A stretch of DNA of 64,000 nt from Phyllobacterium myrsinacearum (GCF_002980555.1 NZ_PVBT01000008.1:238838-302837); one strand, 5' to 3'. Numbered from the stretch's first letter, positions 25,440 to 35,075 are shown. Numbers and translations: made by a program. Notes: generated from the letters alone by a model not told the origin.

Positions 25440-25637
25440 ATGGAAAAAGGTTCAAAAAGGGCCATATTGTGGCTACTTGCGATTCCCTACATCGGACTTC
25501 TCTGGGTTCCCTTCTATAATTCCCGCGAACCGGAACTGCTCGGCTTCCCCTTTTTCTACTGGTATCAGCTGGCTTTCGTGCCGTTGACCGCCCTTGTCAC
25601 CTGGATCGTCTACCGGAGTGTACGCTATGACGACTAA
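25440..25637 (+). CDS. DUF3311 small membrane subunit
   Basis: A 65-residue two-helix membrane protein starting MEKGSKRAILWLLAIPYIGLLWVPFYN, with the conserved EPELLGFPFFYWYQL between helices. DUF3311 proteins sit directly before SSS-type permeases and probably help their assembly. GAGAGGA precedes the ATG. It overlaps the start of the permease gene by 11 bases, so the two are translated together. Confidence 0.9.
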   Translation: MEKGSKRAILWLLAIPYIGLLWVPFYNSREPELLGFPFFYWYQLAFVPLTALVTWIVYRSVRYDD

Positions 25638-27099
25638 TCTTGATCCGGTTGCCGTTTCGGTTTTTGTCTTCTTTTTCGCTCTCGTCACGGTGCTCGGGTT
25701 CGTTGCTTCCCGCTGGCGCGCGCCCAAGACCATGGCGCACATCGATGAGTGGGGCCTGGGCGGGCGCAATTTCGGCACTTGGATCACCTGGTTTCTCGTC
25801 GGCGGCGATTTCTATACTGCCTATACGGTGATCGCGGTTCCGGCGCTGGTCTATGCGGTCGGCGCCTACGGTTTCTTTGCGCTGCCCTACACGATCATCG
25901 TCTATCCCTTCGTCTTCATGGTCATGCCGCTCCTGTGGAAACGGGCCAAGGACAATGGCTACGTGACTGCCGGCGATGTGGTATTCGGGCAATACGGCTC
26001 GCGCGGGCTGGAGCTGGCAGTGGCGCTCACCGGCGTCATCGCGACGATGCCCTATATCGCCCTGCAGCTGGTCGGCATGGCCGCCGTGCTGCAGGCTCTG
26101 GGCTTGACCGGCGAGCTGCCGCTCGCGGTCGCCTTCGTCATCCTCGCGCTTTACACCTATTCGGCGGGGTTGCGCGCGCCCGCGCTCATCGCTTTCGTCA
26201 AGGACATCATGATCTATATCGCTGTCATTGCCGCGGTAGCGCTCATCCCGGCGAAACTCGGCGGTTATGCCAATGTGTTCGCATCGGCGGATGCGGCCTT
26301 CAAAGCCAAGGGCTCGGGCAGTCTGCTGCTCGGCGGCAACCAGTATGTGGCCTATGCAACCCTCGCGCTCGGCTCGGCGCTGGCGGCCTTCATGTATCCG
26401 CATACGCTGACCGGCATCTTTGCCTCCAACAGCGGCAACACCATCCGCAAGAACGCGGTGATGCTGCCGGCCTATACGCTGCTCCTCGGCCTGCTTGCTC
26501 TCCTGGGCTATATGGGCCACGCCGCCCATCTCAATGTCTCCAGCCCGAACCAGGTGGTTCCGGCGCTGTTCCAGACCCTGTTCCCCAGCTGGTTCGCCGG
26601 TTTTGCCTTCGCCGCCATTGCCATCGGCGCGCTGGTTCCCGCCGCGGTCATGAGCATCGGTGCTTCCAACCTCTTCACCCGCAATTTCTGGAAGGCCTAT
26701 GTCAATCCGCAGGTGACGGATGCGGGGGAGGCGAAGGTCGCCAAGGTGACATCGCTGATCATCAAGATTGGCGCGTTGCTGGTCATTGCCTTCCTGCCGA
26801 CGCAGTTTGCATTGGACCTGCAGCTGCTCGGCGGCATCTGGATCCTGCAGACCCTTCCGGCGCTGGTGTTCGGGCTCTATTCAAACTGGTTCCGCGCACT
26901 GGGCCTGCTGGCCGGATGGCTCGTCGGCTTTGGCGGCGGCACCTATCTGGTGTGGATCAATGGCTTGAAACCGCTGCAGGCCATCAGCCTCGGCGGCGCG
27001 CCATTCACGGTCTATATCGGGCTGCTGGCGCTGGCCGCCAATATTGCCGTGGCGGTGCTGGTCAATCTCGTCACGGTTCCGGCGCGCAAGCCTGCGTGA
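25627..27099 (+). CDS. mctP: Monocarboxylate permease of the sodium:solute symporter family (MctP-like)
   Basis: A 490-residue symporter with about 13 membrane helices, starting MTTNLDPVAVSVFVFFFALVTVLGF. Family features include DEWGLGGRNFGTWITWFLVGGDFYTAYT and GALVPAAVMSIGASNLFTRNFW. MctP proteins of rhizobia import lactate, pyruvate and alanine, so this is the likely role; no adjacent MctSR two-component pair is present here. GGAG lies upstream, inside the DUF3311 gene. A strong terminator ends the operon. Confidence 0.88.
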   Translation: MTTNLDPVAVSVFVFFFALVTVLGFVASRWRAPKTMAHIDEWGLGGRNFGTWITWFLVGGDFYTAYTVIAVPALVYAVGAYGFFALPYTIIVYPFVFMVMPLLWKRAKDNGYVTAGDVVFGQYGSRGLELAVALTGVIATMPYIALQLVGMAAVLQALGLTGELPLAVAFVILALYTYSAGLRAPALIAFVKDIMIYIAVIAAVALIPAKLGGYANVFASADAAFKAKGSGSLLLGGNQYVAYATLALGSALAAFMYPHTLTGIFASNSGNTIRKNAVMLPAYTLLLGLLALLGYMGHAAHLNVSSPNQVVPALFQTLFPSWFAGFAFAAIAIGALVPAAVMSIGASNLFTRNFWKAYVNPQVTDAGEAKVAKVTSLIIKIGALLVIAFLPTQFALDLQLLGGIWILQTLPALVFGLYSNWFRALGLLAGWLVGFGGGTYLVWINGLKPLQAISLGGAPFTVYIGLLALAANIAVAVLVNLVTVPARKPA

Positions 27100-27127
27100 G
27101 CCGCGCGCTCACGGAACTGCCAAATAA

Positions 27128-27153
27128 AAACGCGCGCCGAAAGGCGCGCGTTT
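27128..27153 (+). terminator. Intrinsic terminator after mctP
   Basis: Perfect 11-bp stem AAACGCGCGCC / GGCGCGCGTTT with GAAA loop; works in both directions and also faces the DUF2267 gene. Confidence 0.93.
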
Positions 27154-27186
27154 GACATGCTGTTGTAATCGGCCGCGCCGCCCGTT

Positions 27187-27549
27187 TCAGACGAACTGGC
27201 TGAGGCCCGGGATCGAATTGACGACTTCGTCCACCACGTCGCTGCCGGCCTTTTCACGGGCAAAGGCAATGGTTTCCTTGGAAATGCCGGAGATTTCGCT
27301 CATGCCGAGGCCAGCGCCCATCAGCTTGGAGCCGAGGCCCATGACGCCGGGCATCAGACCGGACAGGAAGCCGCCGCCGGAATTGGCATCGGCAATGGCC
27401 GCATCCGCGCCGGGGATGCTGCTGATCAGGTCGGTTGCCTTGGCCGGACCTTCCTTCTGCAGGAAAGCAAGGATGAGGCCGACGGCCTTCTTTGCGGTTT
27501 CCGGATCGGTGCCGACATTGGCGGTAATGCGCGCGATAAGTTCGTCCAT
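27187..27549 (-). CDS. DUF2267-like small protein
   Basis: A 120-residue protein starting MDELIARITANVGTDPETAKKAVGLILAFLQKEGPAKATDLI, which fits the DUF2267 pattern. A glycine-rich middle (NSGGGFLSGLMPGVMGLGSKLMGAGLG) could be a membrane-active or flexible loop, and a short helical tail follows. Function unknown. The ATG at 27547-27549 has a GGGAG site upstream. It is convergent with mctP. Confidence 0.8.
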   Translation of the reverse strand: MDELIARITANVGTDPETAKKAVGLILAFLQKEGPAKATDLISSIPGADAAIADANSGGGFLSGLMPGVMGLGSKLMGAGLGMSEISGISKETIAFAREKAGSDVVDEVVNSIPGLSQFV

Positions 27550-27574
27550 GAGCCTAATCTCCCGTCTGTCATGA

Positions 27575-27590
27575 ATTACGTTTACGTAAT
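27575..27590. promoter_or_regulatory. Palindrome upstream of the DUF2267 gene
   Basis: ATTACG-TTTA-CGTAAT lies 26 bases upstream of the DUF2267 start and may be an operator. The binding protein is unknown. Confidence 0.4.
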
Positions 27591-27821
27591 ATGCGGATAT
27601 CATCGGCCTTGCAAGCCACTGCGTCAATCTGGATCAGCGGGCATGACATTCCTTGCGCGGCGAAATGCTGTTGTGGCACGCGAAGATGACACAAAAACGT
27701 CAGCAATTTCAGCGCCGCCTTGCAATCTTATGCATGAGTCCCGGCTGCGAGGCATTGTCCCCCGGGCATCCGGCCTTTATATCGGATGGCAGAAACACCA
27801 CAGTGAAGAGGATCACCCCCC

Positions 27822-29357
27822 ATGGCCGCTGACGACAGTATCTTCCTTGGTGCGAGCCGCAAACCGGATGACAGCTATCAGCAGGCCGAAGCGCTGCTGC
27901 TGAAATATGGCAACCGCCACGGGCTCATCACCGGCGCGACAGGGACGGGCAAGACCGTCTCGCTGCAGGTCCTGGCGGAAGGTTTTTCGCGCGCGGGCGT
28001 TCCGGTCTTCTGTGCCGACATCAAAGGCGATCTGTCGGGTATCGGCGCGAAGGGCGAGGAAAAGGATTTTCTGGTCAAGCGGGCGGCGGAGGTCAGGCTC
28101 GACCCCTATGCGCTTGAGGCGTCGCCGGTCATTTTCTGGGATATTTTCGGCGAACAGGGCCATCCGATCCGCGCCACCATTTCCGAAATGGGGCCGCTGC
28201 TGCTCTCGCGCCTGATGAATCTCACCGAGGCGCAGGAAGGCGTGATGAACATTGCCTTCAAGATTGCCGACGAAGAGGGGCTGCTGCTGCTCGACATGAA
28301 GGACCTGCAGGCTCTGCTGGTCAATATCGCCGAGCGTGCCGAGGAAATTTCCGCGCGTTACGGCAATGTCACCAAGCCGTCCGTTGGCGCCATCCAACGT
28401 TCCCTCCTGGTGCTTGAGCAGCAGGGCGGGACGAAATTCTTTGGCGAGCCGGCCCTGCGCATCGCCGATATCATGCGCACGAGCACCAATGGCCGCGGCG
28501 TGGTCAGCGTGCTGGCCGCCGACAAGCTGATGATGAATCCGCGGCTTTATTCCACTTTCCTGCTCTGGCTCCTGTCGGAGCTGTTCGAGGAACTGCCTGA
28601 AATCGGCGATCCGGAAAAGCCGCGCCTCGTCTTCTTCTTCGACGAAGCGCATCTTCTGTTCAATGAGGCACCGAAAGCCCTGCTCAACCGGGTGGAGCAG
28701 GTGGTGCGCCTTATCCGTTCCAAAGGTGTCGGGGTCTATTTCATTTCGCAGAATCCGCTTGATGTGCCGGAAACCGTGCTGGCGCAGCTTGGCAACCGCG
28801 TTCAGCATGCGCTGCGGGCCTATACGCCGCGCGAGCAGAATGCGGTAAAGACGGCGGCCGATACCTTCCGCCCCAATCCGGATTTCAACACCTTCGCCGC
28901 GATTACAAACCTGTCCACCGGCGAAGCGCTGGTGTCGACCCTGGCGGAAAAAGGTGTGCCGTCCGTCGTGCAGCGCACGCTGATCCGCCCGCCGGCGGGA
29001 CGCATCGGCCCGTTGACCGTGGACGAGCGGCAAAAGCTGATCAACGCCAGCCCGGTCGCCGGCCAGTATGACCAGATGATCGATCGCGAATCCGCCTATG
29101 AGGTGCTGCAGAAAAAGGCGGCGCAGGGACAGGCGGAGGCCGGTGCCGCGAAGGAACAGGAAGCCGACAGCACCAGCGGCTGGCGCCTGCCGGATATTCT
29201 GGGCGGCGGCAGCAGCACGCCGGGCCCGCGCGGCGGCCAGCCCCGTGCCCGCCAGACGGTGGCGGAAGCAGCGATGAAATCGGTCGTCCGTTCGGTTGGC
29301 AGCTCGCTCGGCCGCGCGCTGGTGCGCGGCATTCTGGGAAGCCTGAGCAAGCGCTAG
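27822..29357 (+). CDS. HerA-like ATPase (DUF853 family)
   Basis: A 511-residue P-loop ATPase starting MAADDSIFLGASRKPDDSYQQAEALLLKYGNRHGLITGATGTGKTVSLQVLAEGF. Walker A is GATGTGKT, Walker B is RLVFFFDEAHLLF, and the sensor region GVGVYFISQNPLDVPETVLAQLGNRVQHALRAYTP matches HerA-family helicase-like ATPases. The tail is a Gly/Pro/Ala-rich linker plus a basic end. Relatives are usually hexameric; some work with NurA nucleases in repair or defence, but no nuclease neighbour is seen. AGAGGA lies nine bases upstream. Confidence 0.9.
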   Translation: MAADDSIFLGASRKPDDSYQQAEALLLKYGNRHGLITGATGTGKTVSLQVLAEGFSRAGVPVFCADIKGDLSGIGAKGEEKDFLVKRAAEVRLDPYALEASPVIFWDIFGEQGHPIRATISEMGPLLLSRLMNLTEAQEGVMNIAFKIADEEGLLLLDMKDLQALLVNIAERAEEISARYGNVTKPSVGAIQRSLLVLEQQGGTKFFGEPALRIADIMRTSTNGRGVVSVLAADKLMMNPRLYSTFLLWLLSELFEELPEIGDPEKPRLVFFFDEAHLLFNEAPKALLNRVEQVVRLIRSKGVGVYFISQNPLDVPETVLAQLGNRVQHALRAYTPREQNAVKTAADTFRPNPDFNTFAAITNLSTGEALVSTLAEKGVPSVVQRTLIRPPAGRIGPLTVDERQKLINASPVAGQYDQMIDRESAYEVLQKKAAQGQAEAGAAKEQEADSTSGWRLPDILGGGSSTPGPRGGQPRARQTVAEAAMKSVVRSVGSSLGRALVRGILGSLSKR

Positions 29358-29700
29358 AGCGGGAGCATTTCCTGACTCAGTAAGTTTTTCATCGGCTGCC
29401 TGTGCAGCCGATCTGCGGTGGTGCGCCCTTTGCCGTGAGCGGATCATCGCGAATAAAATTGGTATTGTTTTTTAATAATTGGTATTTCTTTTCTGATGGG
29501 CTTTGTCTCAGAACTTGCAAAAATGTGCAAAAAAACACCAGTTTTAGCGACTTTCGTCGAATTGCGCTCAATTGTCATTGAGGCCAATCTAATACCAGTC
29601 ATCGCATTGTTTCGAATGATGACGGGGTTGATTTTCAAGCTTGGCTTCTGTGCAAGGGGGGAGCCTCCGGCAACGAAGCCTCTATTTTGGGGGTATTTCG
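29358..29700. other. AT-rich promoter region of the GH20 lipoprotein gene
   Basis: Base composition shifts abruptly here to AT-rich. Two direct repeats AATTGGTATT at 29457 and 29477 lie 20 bp apart (two helical turns), about 230 bases upstream of the gene. No reading frame is convincing. This could be a target of a silencing protein such as MucR. Confidence 0.45.
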
Positions 29701-31827
29701 ATGAACAAATTCATATTGAAGGCTGTAAGCCTTGCGCTGGTCTCTTCAGTATTCGCCGGATGTAAAGATGACTCAAAGTCTGTTTCGGATATGCCGAACC
29801 CGACTTTTTCTGAGATCAATGACAACCTTGCAACGCTGGACACTGCGTCGCAGGCCAACAAACAAACAATCGAAAAGCAGGGCCAATTGCTCGTTCTGGC
29901 TGAACTAGCCCAGAAAGAGCACAATTCTGACATTTCCAAGGAGATTGCCAAGATCAATACCTCGCTCGCAGAATTAAAAACCGAGCTTGGCAAAAAGGAT
30001 GATTCAGAGACGCGTGACAAAGTGCGCCAGGAGTTGGACAATCTCAAAGGCCTGGTGGAAAAGATGCCGAAAATGGAGCCGGATCAACTGAAGGAAGTTC
30101 AGGCTGCATTGAATCAATTGAGCGGAATTACTGCGCAGTTGAAACAGGATGCGTTGCCAAAACAGGATGTATTCGACCGTATTGCCAAGTTGGAGGTCGC
30201 AGCTGCCGGGCTGGCGGAAAAGACCGCGGGCCCCTTTTTCTGTGCCGCAGAAGAATCGAACGATATTGCTGCCTCCACGCCCGCATCGCTGATCGATAAA
30301 AACCCTGTACCGGCAGTTATACCCCGACTGGCGAAATGGCAGGGCGGCGCAGAGAGATTCAGCCTGACACCTAACAGCCGTATTGTTTTTGAATATTCAA
30401 ATGGGGAATTTTTGAAGCCAGTTGCAGATAAACTTGCAAAGGATATTGCTGAGATAACGGGTATCACCCTCAAAGTCAGTGCAGATATCAAGATAAAAGA
30501 TGGCGACATTGCACTTAGCCTGTCGCCGTGTAACACATCCGTGGCCAAGAGACTTGGCAGAGACGGTTATACGCTGTTGATAGACAAAGCCGTGGTTCTG
30601 CGTGGCAATCCAGCTAGGGAATCTGTAAACAAAGCCAGCAGTGTTTTTTATGCCTCTCGTACAGTGCTGCAAATGCTCGCGCTCGGCCGCCAAGCAGCCG
30701 GGGCACAAGGATCTATTCCCAAAGGTTTTGCCATTGACTATTCACGTTATGCAGAACGCAGCGTCATGCTGGATGTGGGCCGTAAGTTTGCGGACAAGGA
30801 ATTCTTGAAGAACTACATACGCTTTATGGGTTGGTACAAACTCAACAGACTGCATCTTGGCTTGAGTAACAATGCAACGAAGGCAAACGCCGACGGAACG
30901 ACAAATGGAGCTTTCCGGTTGAAGAGCGACAATGCAACGTTCAAAGGTTTGATTCCAAAAGATAATCAATATTACACCAGACAGGACTGGAACGAATTGG
31001 AGGACGTTGCTGCTGAAAATGGCGTGGAAATCGTTCCAGAGATAAATTCACCCGGGCATTCCGTTCCATTTGCCGCTGATAGGTCAGATCTGGCGTTTGC
31101 TGACAAATATAAAATGCAAATGCTCGATCCGACGAAGCCTGAGACTCTCGAATACATGAAAAAGGTATTTGCCGAGTTCTTGCCATGGTTCAAGTCGAAT
31201 ACAATACACATTGGTGGTGACGAGCTCTTTGTAAAATCGGACACGAACATCACTACGAAGCACGCAATTTCTTATCTCAATGAGCTGGGAGGTTATCTGA
31301 TTTCGCAAGGGAAGGCTGTGAGACTCTGGGGTGATGGAGAATATCGTCCCGAACAAGATAAGCGCTTTATCGTTGAGCGTTGGATTAACTGGACTGATGA
31401 AGCGAATGTAAGCTGGAAATCTCACGGTTACAATTGGATTGAATCCTATGGAGACTGGTACATCGTCCCTTTTGGGCCAGAATACTTTAATCCGCAGGGT
31501 ATTCGCGGCGATACACTTTATGCGAAGTGGAATAATAGTCTTCCAAATAAGATAGCTGAAGCTCCTCTTGGCGGGCAGATTTGCGTCTGGAACGATTATG
31601 GAATTGGGAGTGATGCGGAGCCAGCGAAAAATTATGCATGGGAAAAAGAGGTTAATGACCTTCTCAAGGATGCGATTCCTGCCGCGGGCCAAGTATTCTG
31701 GCAGGGAAATGCTCAAGATACTGCGGGAGAAATTATACCTTATCCAGTGTTGCGTCAAAGCATAGCAGTTTTACAATACGGCCCAGGCGTTACAATGTTC
31801 AGCGGGTCACCAATCCGCGACAAGTGA
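29701..31827 (+). CDS. Coiled-coil lipoprotein with GH20 beta-hexosaminidase domain
   Basis: A 708-residue lipoprotein: signal MNKFILKAVSLALVSSVFA and lipobox FAGC (cysteine 21). Residues about 35-165 are heptad-like and polar (QANKQTIEKQGQLLVLAELAQ and similar), an unusual coiled-coil stalk. Next comes a GH20b-type domain (SRIVFEYSNGEF...KVSADIKIKDGDIALSLS) and the GH20 barrel with HIGGDELF (Asp507-Glu508 as catalytic pair) and WINWTDEANVSW. It should hydrolyse N-acetylhexosamine glycosides at the cell surface. Codon and base use are much more AT-rich than neighbours, so I infer horizontal transfer. Ribosome site GGGGG precedes the ATG. Confidence 0.88.
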   Translation: MNKFILKAVSLALVSSVFAGCKDDSKSVSDMPNPTFSEINDNLATLDTASQANKQTIEKQGQLLVLAELAQKEHNSDISKEIAKINTSLAELKTELGKKDDSETRDKVRQELDNLKGLVEKMPKMEPDQLKEVQAALNQLSGITAQLKQDALPKQDVFDRIAKLEVAAAGLAEKTAGPFFCAAEESNDIAASTPASLIDKNPVPAVIPRLAKWQGGAERFSLTPNSRIVFEYSNGEFLKPVADKLAKDIAEITGITLKVSADIKIKDGDIALSLSPCNTSVAKRLGRDGYTLLIDKAVVLRGNPARESVNKASSVFYASRTVLQMLALGRQAAGAQGSIPKGFAIDYSRYAERSVMLDVGRKFADKEFLKNYIRFMGWYKLNRLHLGLSNNATKANADGTTNGAFRLKSDNATFKGLIPKDNQYYTRQDWNELEDVAAENGVEIVPEINSPGHSVPFAADRSDLAFADKYKMQMLDPTKPETLEYMKKVFAEFLPWFKSNTIHIGGDELFVKSDTNITTKHAISYLNELGGYLISQGKAVRLWGDGEYRPEQDKRFIVERWINWTDEANVSWKSHGYNWIESYGDWYIVPFGPEYFNPQGIRGDTLYAKWNNSLPNKIAEAPLGGQICVWNDYGIGSDAEPAKNYAWEKEVNDLLKDAIPAAGQVFWQGNAQDTAGEIIPYPVLRQSIAVLQYGPGVTMFSGSPIRDK

Positions 31828-31977
31828 CGACGCTGCTTGGTTTTGAGACGCTGAAGCAGTGAAGGCGCGGCCGGTGCAGCGGAGCGGGTACCGGTCTTTG
31901 CGTTAGCGGGCTACTGCCCCATATCTGCCGGTATCTGCCCACAAGACAGCACTTCCGATCAGTCTGGACAAGGCGTG

Positions 31978-32874
31978 ATGAACACCACAGGCAAACCCTT
32001 GACGCGGCCGCGCCACATGCGGCGACTGATCGCCGCCTTTCTCGCTGCCGTGCTGGCCATGGCCGGAACCGCTTTTGCCAAGGACAGCGAAGCGGTGATC
32101 GGCGGCGTGCCGGTCCATGTGTGGGAACCGGACCAGCGGACAATTGCCCGCCAGCCGGTCATTTTCTTCTCGCATGGGTTCCACGGCTGTTCGACCCAAT
32201 CCAAATTCCTGATGCGGGCTTTTGCCAAGGCGGGCTATATCGTCTTCGCACCCAATCATCACGACGCGACCTGCAACAATGGCGACCAGAGCATTCTCGA
32301 CAAGCCGCAGGTCTCCTTGCGCAAACCGCTGCGCTGGACGGAGGCGACGTTCAGGAACCGCGCCGAGGATTTCAGGAAAGTGATTACAGCCCTGAAGGGC
32401 GACCGGCAATGGAACAGCCGGATCAACTGGAATGAAATGGGGCTCGCGGGCCATTCCCTCGGCGGCTATACCGTGCTGGGCATGAGCGGCGCCTGGCCCG
32501 GCTGGCGTATCGATGGCGTCAAGGCAACGCTTGCCCTGTCGCCCTATGTCGGCCCCTATCTGCACCGGGATTCGCTGCGGCATCTCGAAGCCCCGGTCAT
32601 GTACCAGGGCGGGACGCGCGATATTTTTGTGACCCCGAAGGTGCGGCGGCCCGGCGGTGGCTACGACCTGTCGAAAGGCCCGAAATATTACGTGGAATTT
32701 CTGGGCGCGGGTCATCTGACCTGGACCGACCTCGGCCTGTTCACCCGCACGCGCATCAGCGAAGCCAGCGTCGCCTTCATGGACCGCTATGTCAGAGGCA
32801 AGACCGGCGATGCGCCGCTCAGCAGCCTTGCCGGGCGGTTCGGCGTGTCGGATTTTCGCTATGAACCCCGGTGA
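31978..32874 (+). CDS. Secreted alpha/beta hydrolase
   Basis: A 298-residue alpha/beta hydrolase with signal peptide (RRLIAAFLAAVLAMAGTAFA). The oxyanion region is VIFFSHGFHGCSTQ, the nucleophile elbow is GLAGHSLGGYT, and a terminal histidine region is EFLGAGHLTWTDL. It resembles PAF-acetylhydrolase or dienelactone-hydrolase relatives; substrate unknown. I use the ATG at 31978; a GTG one codon earlier is possible. GC content is back to normal immediately after the AT-rich GH20 gene. Confidence 0.88.
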   Translation: MNTTGKPLTRPRHMRRLIAAFLAAVLAMAGTAFAKDSEAVIGGVPVHVWEPDQRTIARQPVIFFSHGFHGCSTQSKFLMRAFAKAGYIVFAPNHHDATCNNGDQSILDKPQVSLRKPLRWTEATFRNRAEDFRKVITALKGDRQWNSRINWNEMGLAGHSLGGYTVLGMSGAWPGWRIDGVKATLALSPYVGPYLHRDSLRHLEAPVMYQGGTRDIFVTPKVRRPGGGYDLSKGPKYYVEFLGAGHLTWTDLGLFTRTRISEASVAFMDRYVRGKTGDAPLSSLAGRFGVSDFRYEPR

Positions 32875-33102
32875 TTCGGCGATCGGAAGACGGGTTCTGC
32901 GGTCTCACGAATTGTTTATCGCCCGGTGAACGGTGAAGGCATGGCGCGGGCCGCGTTTCTGTTGCGGGAGGGCAACAGTTCGCCGCCCGCCTTGTTTGTG
33001 CCATATTGCCAACGGTCCGCTGCCACATTTTATGTGCGTTTAGAGCTGGTAAACCCGATCCATGCTATCTCACAACCCATCTCCCACCGCTAAATTGGTT
33101 CA

Positions 33103-33813
33103 ATGATGCAAAACACGATTTCCCGCCGCGGTTTCCTGACTGCATTGACCGCAACAGCGGCCGCCGGCCTCGCCGGTTGCGCCGCAATCCCGGATATGCC
33201 GGTTATCAAGGTCGACGATAACGGCCAGCCGCTTGCACCGCAGGCGGATGTCGATTCGGCTTTCGGCTCCTACGAAGCCATGTATGCGGCGCGCGAGGAC
33301 GACGGCTATCAGCTGCCCGCGATTCCGATCAAGAGGATGAACAAGCGCTATCTGCGTCAGATCGTGCAGGATCCGACCGGCGAACAGCCCGGCACCATCG
33401 TCGTCGATACCCAGAACAAGTTCCTCTATCTGGTGCGCGAAGGCGGTCAGGCGATCCGCTACGGTGTCGGCATCGGCCGCGAAGGCTTTGCCTGGTCCGG
33501 CCGCGCGGTCATCCAGTGGAAGCGCCACTGGCCGACCTGGACTCCGCCGGATGAGATGGTCGCCCGCCAGCCGGAGCTGGTGCAGTACAGCGCCCGCAAT
33601 GGCGGCATGCAGCCCGGCCTGACCAATCCGCTCGGCGCCCGCGCCCTCTATATCTTCCAGAACGGCCAGGACACGCTCTACCGTCTGCATGGCTCACCGG
33701 AATGGTGGTCCATCGGCAAGGCGGTTTCGTCGGGCTGCGTGCGCCTGATCAACCAGGACATTATCGATCTCTATGATCGCGTGCCGAACAAGACGCCGAT
33801 CCTGGTGATGTAA
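33103..33813 (+). CDS. L,D-transpeptidase (YkuD) lipoprotein
   Basis: A 236-residue YkuD-family enzyme that forms 3-3 peptidoglycan cross-links or anchors proteins to the wall. It begins MMQNTISRRGFLTALTATAAAGLAGC, giving a signal with a twin-arginine-like SRRGFL and a lipobox LAGC. The catalytic motif is HGSPEWWSIGKAVSSGCVRL with cysteine 212. A proline- and acid-rich linker precedes the domain. There is no good ribosome site before the double ATG. A terminator follows. Confidence 0.93.
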   Translation: MMQNTISRRGFLTALTATAAAGLAGCAAIPDMPVIKVDDNGQPLAPQADVDSAFGSYEAMYAAREDDGYQLPAIPIKRMNKRYLRQIVQDPTGEQPGTIVVDTQNKFLYLVREGGQAIRYGVGIGREGFAWSGRAVIQWKRHWPTWTPPDEMVARQPELVQYSARNGGMQPGLTNPLGARALYIFQNGQDTLYRLHGSPEWWSIGKAVSSGCVRLINQDIIDLYDRVPNKTPILVM

Positions 33814-33836
33814 TCCATCGCCTCTATCCGCATGGG

Positions 33837-33868
33837 AAGGCCGGTAACCCCAGGGTTGCCGGCCTTTT
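33837..33868 (+). terminator. Intrinsic terminator after the L,D-transpeptidase gene
   Basis: Stem AAGGCCGGtAACC / GGTTgCCGGCCTT, one mismatch, followed by TTTTCT. Confidence 0.88.
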
Positions 33869-34196
33869 CTATGCGTCCAAAGAAAAGCAGACCCGGCAAG
33901 GGGTCCGCCAAGGAGCCGTATCCTGAGGGGAGCGGGGGGAAATGATACGGTGCGTTTTCTCACAACATTTGAAGTCCGGAACTGACAAACGGCTCAATGC
34001 TGCCGTGTCATAGTGGACCGGCGATATTCCGATGTGCAATTCATCAAAAGTATGAGAAGCCCTGGTTTGACGCGGAAAAGTGCTGGTTATGGCGGTCCGT
34101 TTGTCGCAATTTGCGTTCCGCAGTGTCTGAACCATTGACCTTGCGGTCGAATAACCCTTCGATAGGCGACCTATTCTCAGCGACGGAATCACTCTC
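33869..34196. other. Intergenic region upstream of the aminotransferase gene
   Basis: About 330 bases. No gene, palindrome or riboswitch-like structure stands out; the last 60 bases are likely to hold the aminotransferase promoter. Confidence 0.4.
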
Positions 34197-35075
34197 ATGG
34201 CAGTCAATACAGCAGCGCAATCAACCACCTGGACCTATGTCGACGGTGACTGGCACGAGGGCAACGTGCCCCTGATCGGGCCGCGCAGCCACGCCATGTG
34301 GCTGGGCTCGACGGTTTTTGACGGCGGGCGCTGGTTTGAGGGCGTCTCGCCCGATCTTGACCGCCATTGCGCCCGGGTGAATGCCTCCGCCGCCGCGCTT
34401 GGTCTCCAGCCGACCATGAGCGCGGAAGACATCGTCGGGCTCGCCCGCGACGGGTTGAAAAAATTCGATGGCCGGATCGCCGTCTATATCCGGCCGATGT
34501 ACTGGGCCGAGCACGGCGGCTATATGGGTGTGCCTGCCGATCCCGATTCAACCCGCTTCTGTCTCAGCCTGTACGAATCGCCGATGCAGGAGCCCACGGG
34601 CTTCTCCGTCACCGTTTCACCCTTCCGCCGCCCGAGCTTCGAGACCATGCCGACCAACGCCAAGGCCGGTTGCCTCTACCCCAACAATGGCCGCGCCATT
34701 CTCGAGGCCAAATCCCGCGGTTTCGACAATGCGCTGGTGCTCGATATGCTGGGCAATGTCGCCGAAACCGGCAGCTCGAACATTTTCATGGTCAAGGACG
34801 GGCACATTTTCACGCCCGCGCCCAATGGCACGTTCCTGTCCGGCATCACCCGCGCCCGCACGATCGACGTGCTGGCCGACTACGGTTTCCGCACGACGCA
34901 GGCGACGCTGACGGTGCAGGATTTCCTCAACGCCGACGAGATTTTCTCCACGGGGAACCATTCGAAGGTCGTGCCCGTTACCCGTATTGAAGGCCGCGAC
35001 CTTCAGCCGGGTCCGATCACCAAGAAGGCGAGGGAGCTCTACTGGGAATTCGCCCACTCCACGCCGAAAATTTAA
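34197..35075 (+). CDS. Branched-chain amino-acid-type (class IV) aminotransferase
   Basis: A 292-residue fold-type IV PLP enzyme. The lysine that forms the internal aldimine lies in MPTNAKAGCLYPNNGRAI, and VAETGSSNIFMVKDG and GITRARTIDVL are the PLP-phosphate segments. The closest description is a branched-chain or D-amino-acid-type aminotransferase; IlvE proper is slightly longer. It transfers amino groups between branched amino acids and 2-oxoglutarate. It ends just before copy B of the 272-bp repeat. Ribosome site before the ATG is poor (TCACTCTC). Confidence 0.88.
   Translation: MAVNTAAQSTTWTYVDGDWHEGNVPLIGPRSHAMWLGSTVFDGGRWFEGVSPDLDRHCARVNASAAALGLQPTMSAEDIVGLARDGLKKFDGRIAVYIRPMYWAEHGGYMGVPADPDSTRFCLSLYESPMQEPTGFSVTVSPFRRPSFETMPTNAKAGCLYPNNGRAILEAKSRGFDNALVLDMLGNVAETGSSNIFMVKDGHIFTPAPNGTFLSGITRARTIDVLADYGFRTTQATLTVQDFLNADEIFSTGNHSKVVPVTRIEGRDLQPGPITKKARELYWEFAHSTPKI

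Noticed and set aside
27813-29447. 544-codon minus-strand frame opposite the HerA-like gene
   Set aside because: No recognisable motif, and the plus strand has Walker motifs and a good start.
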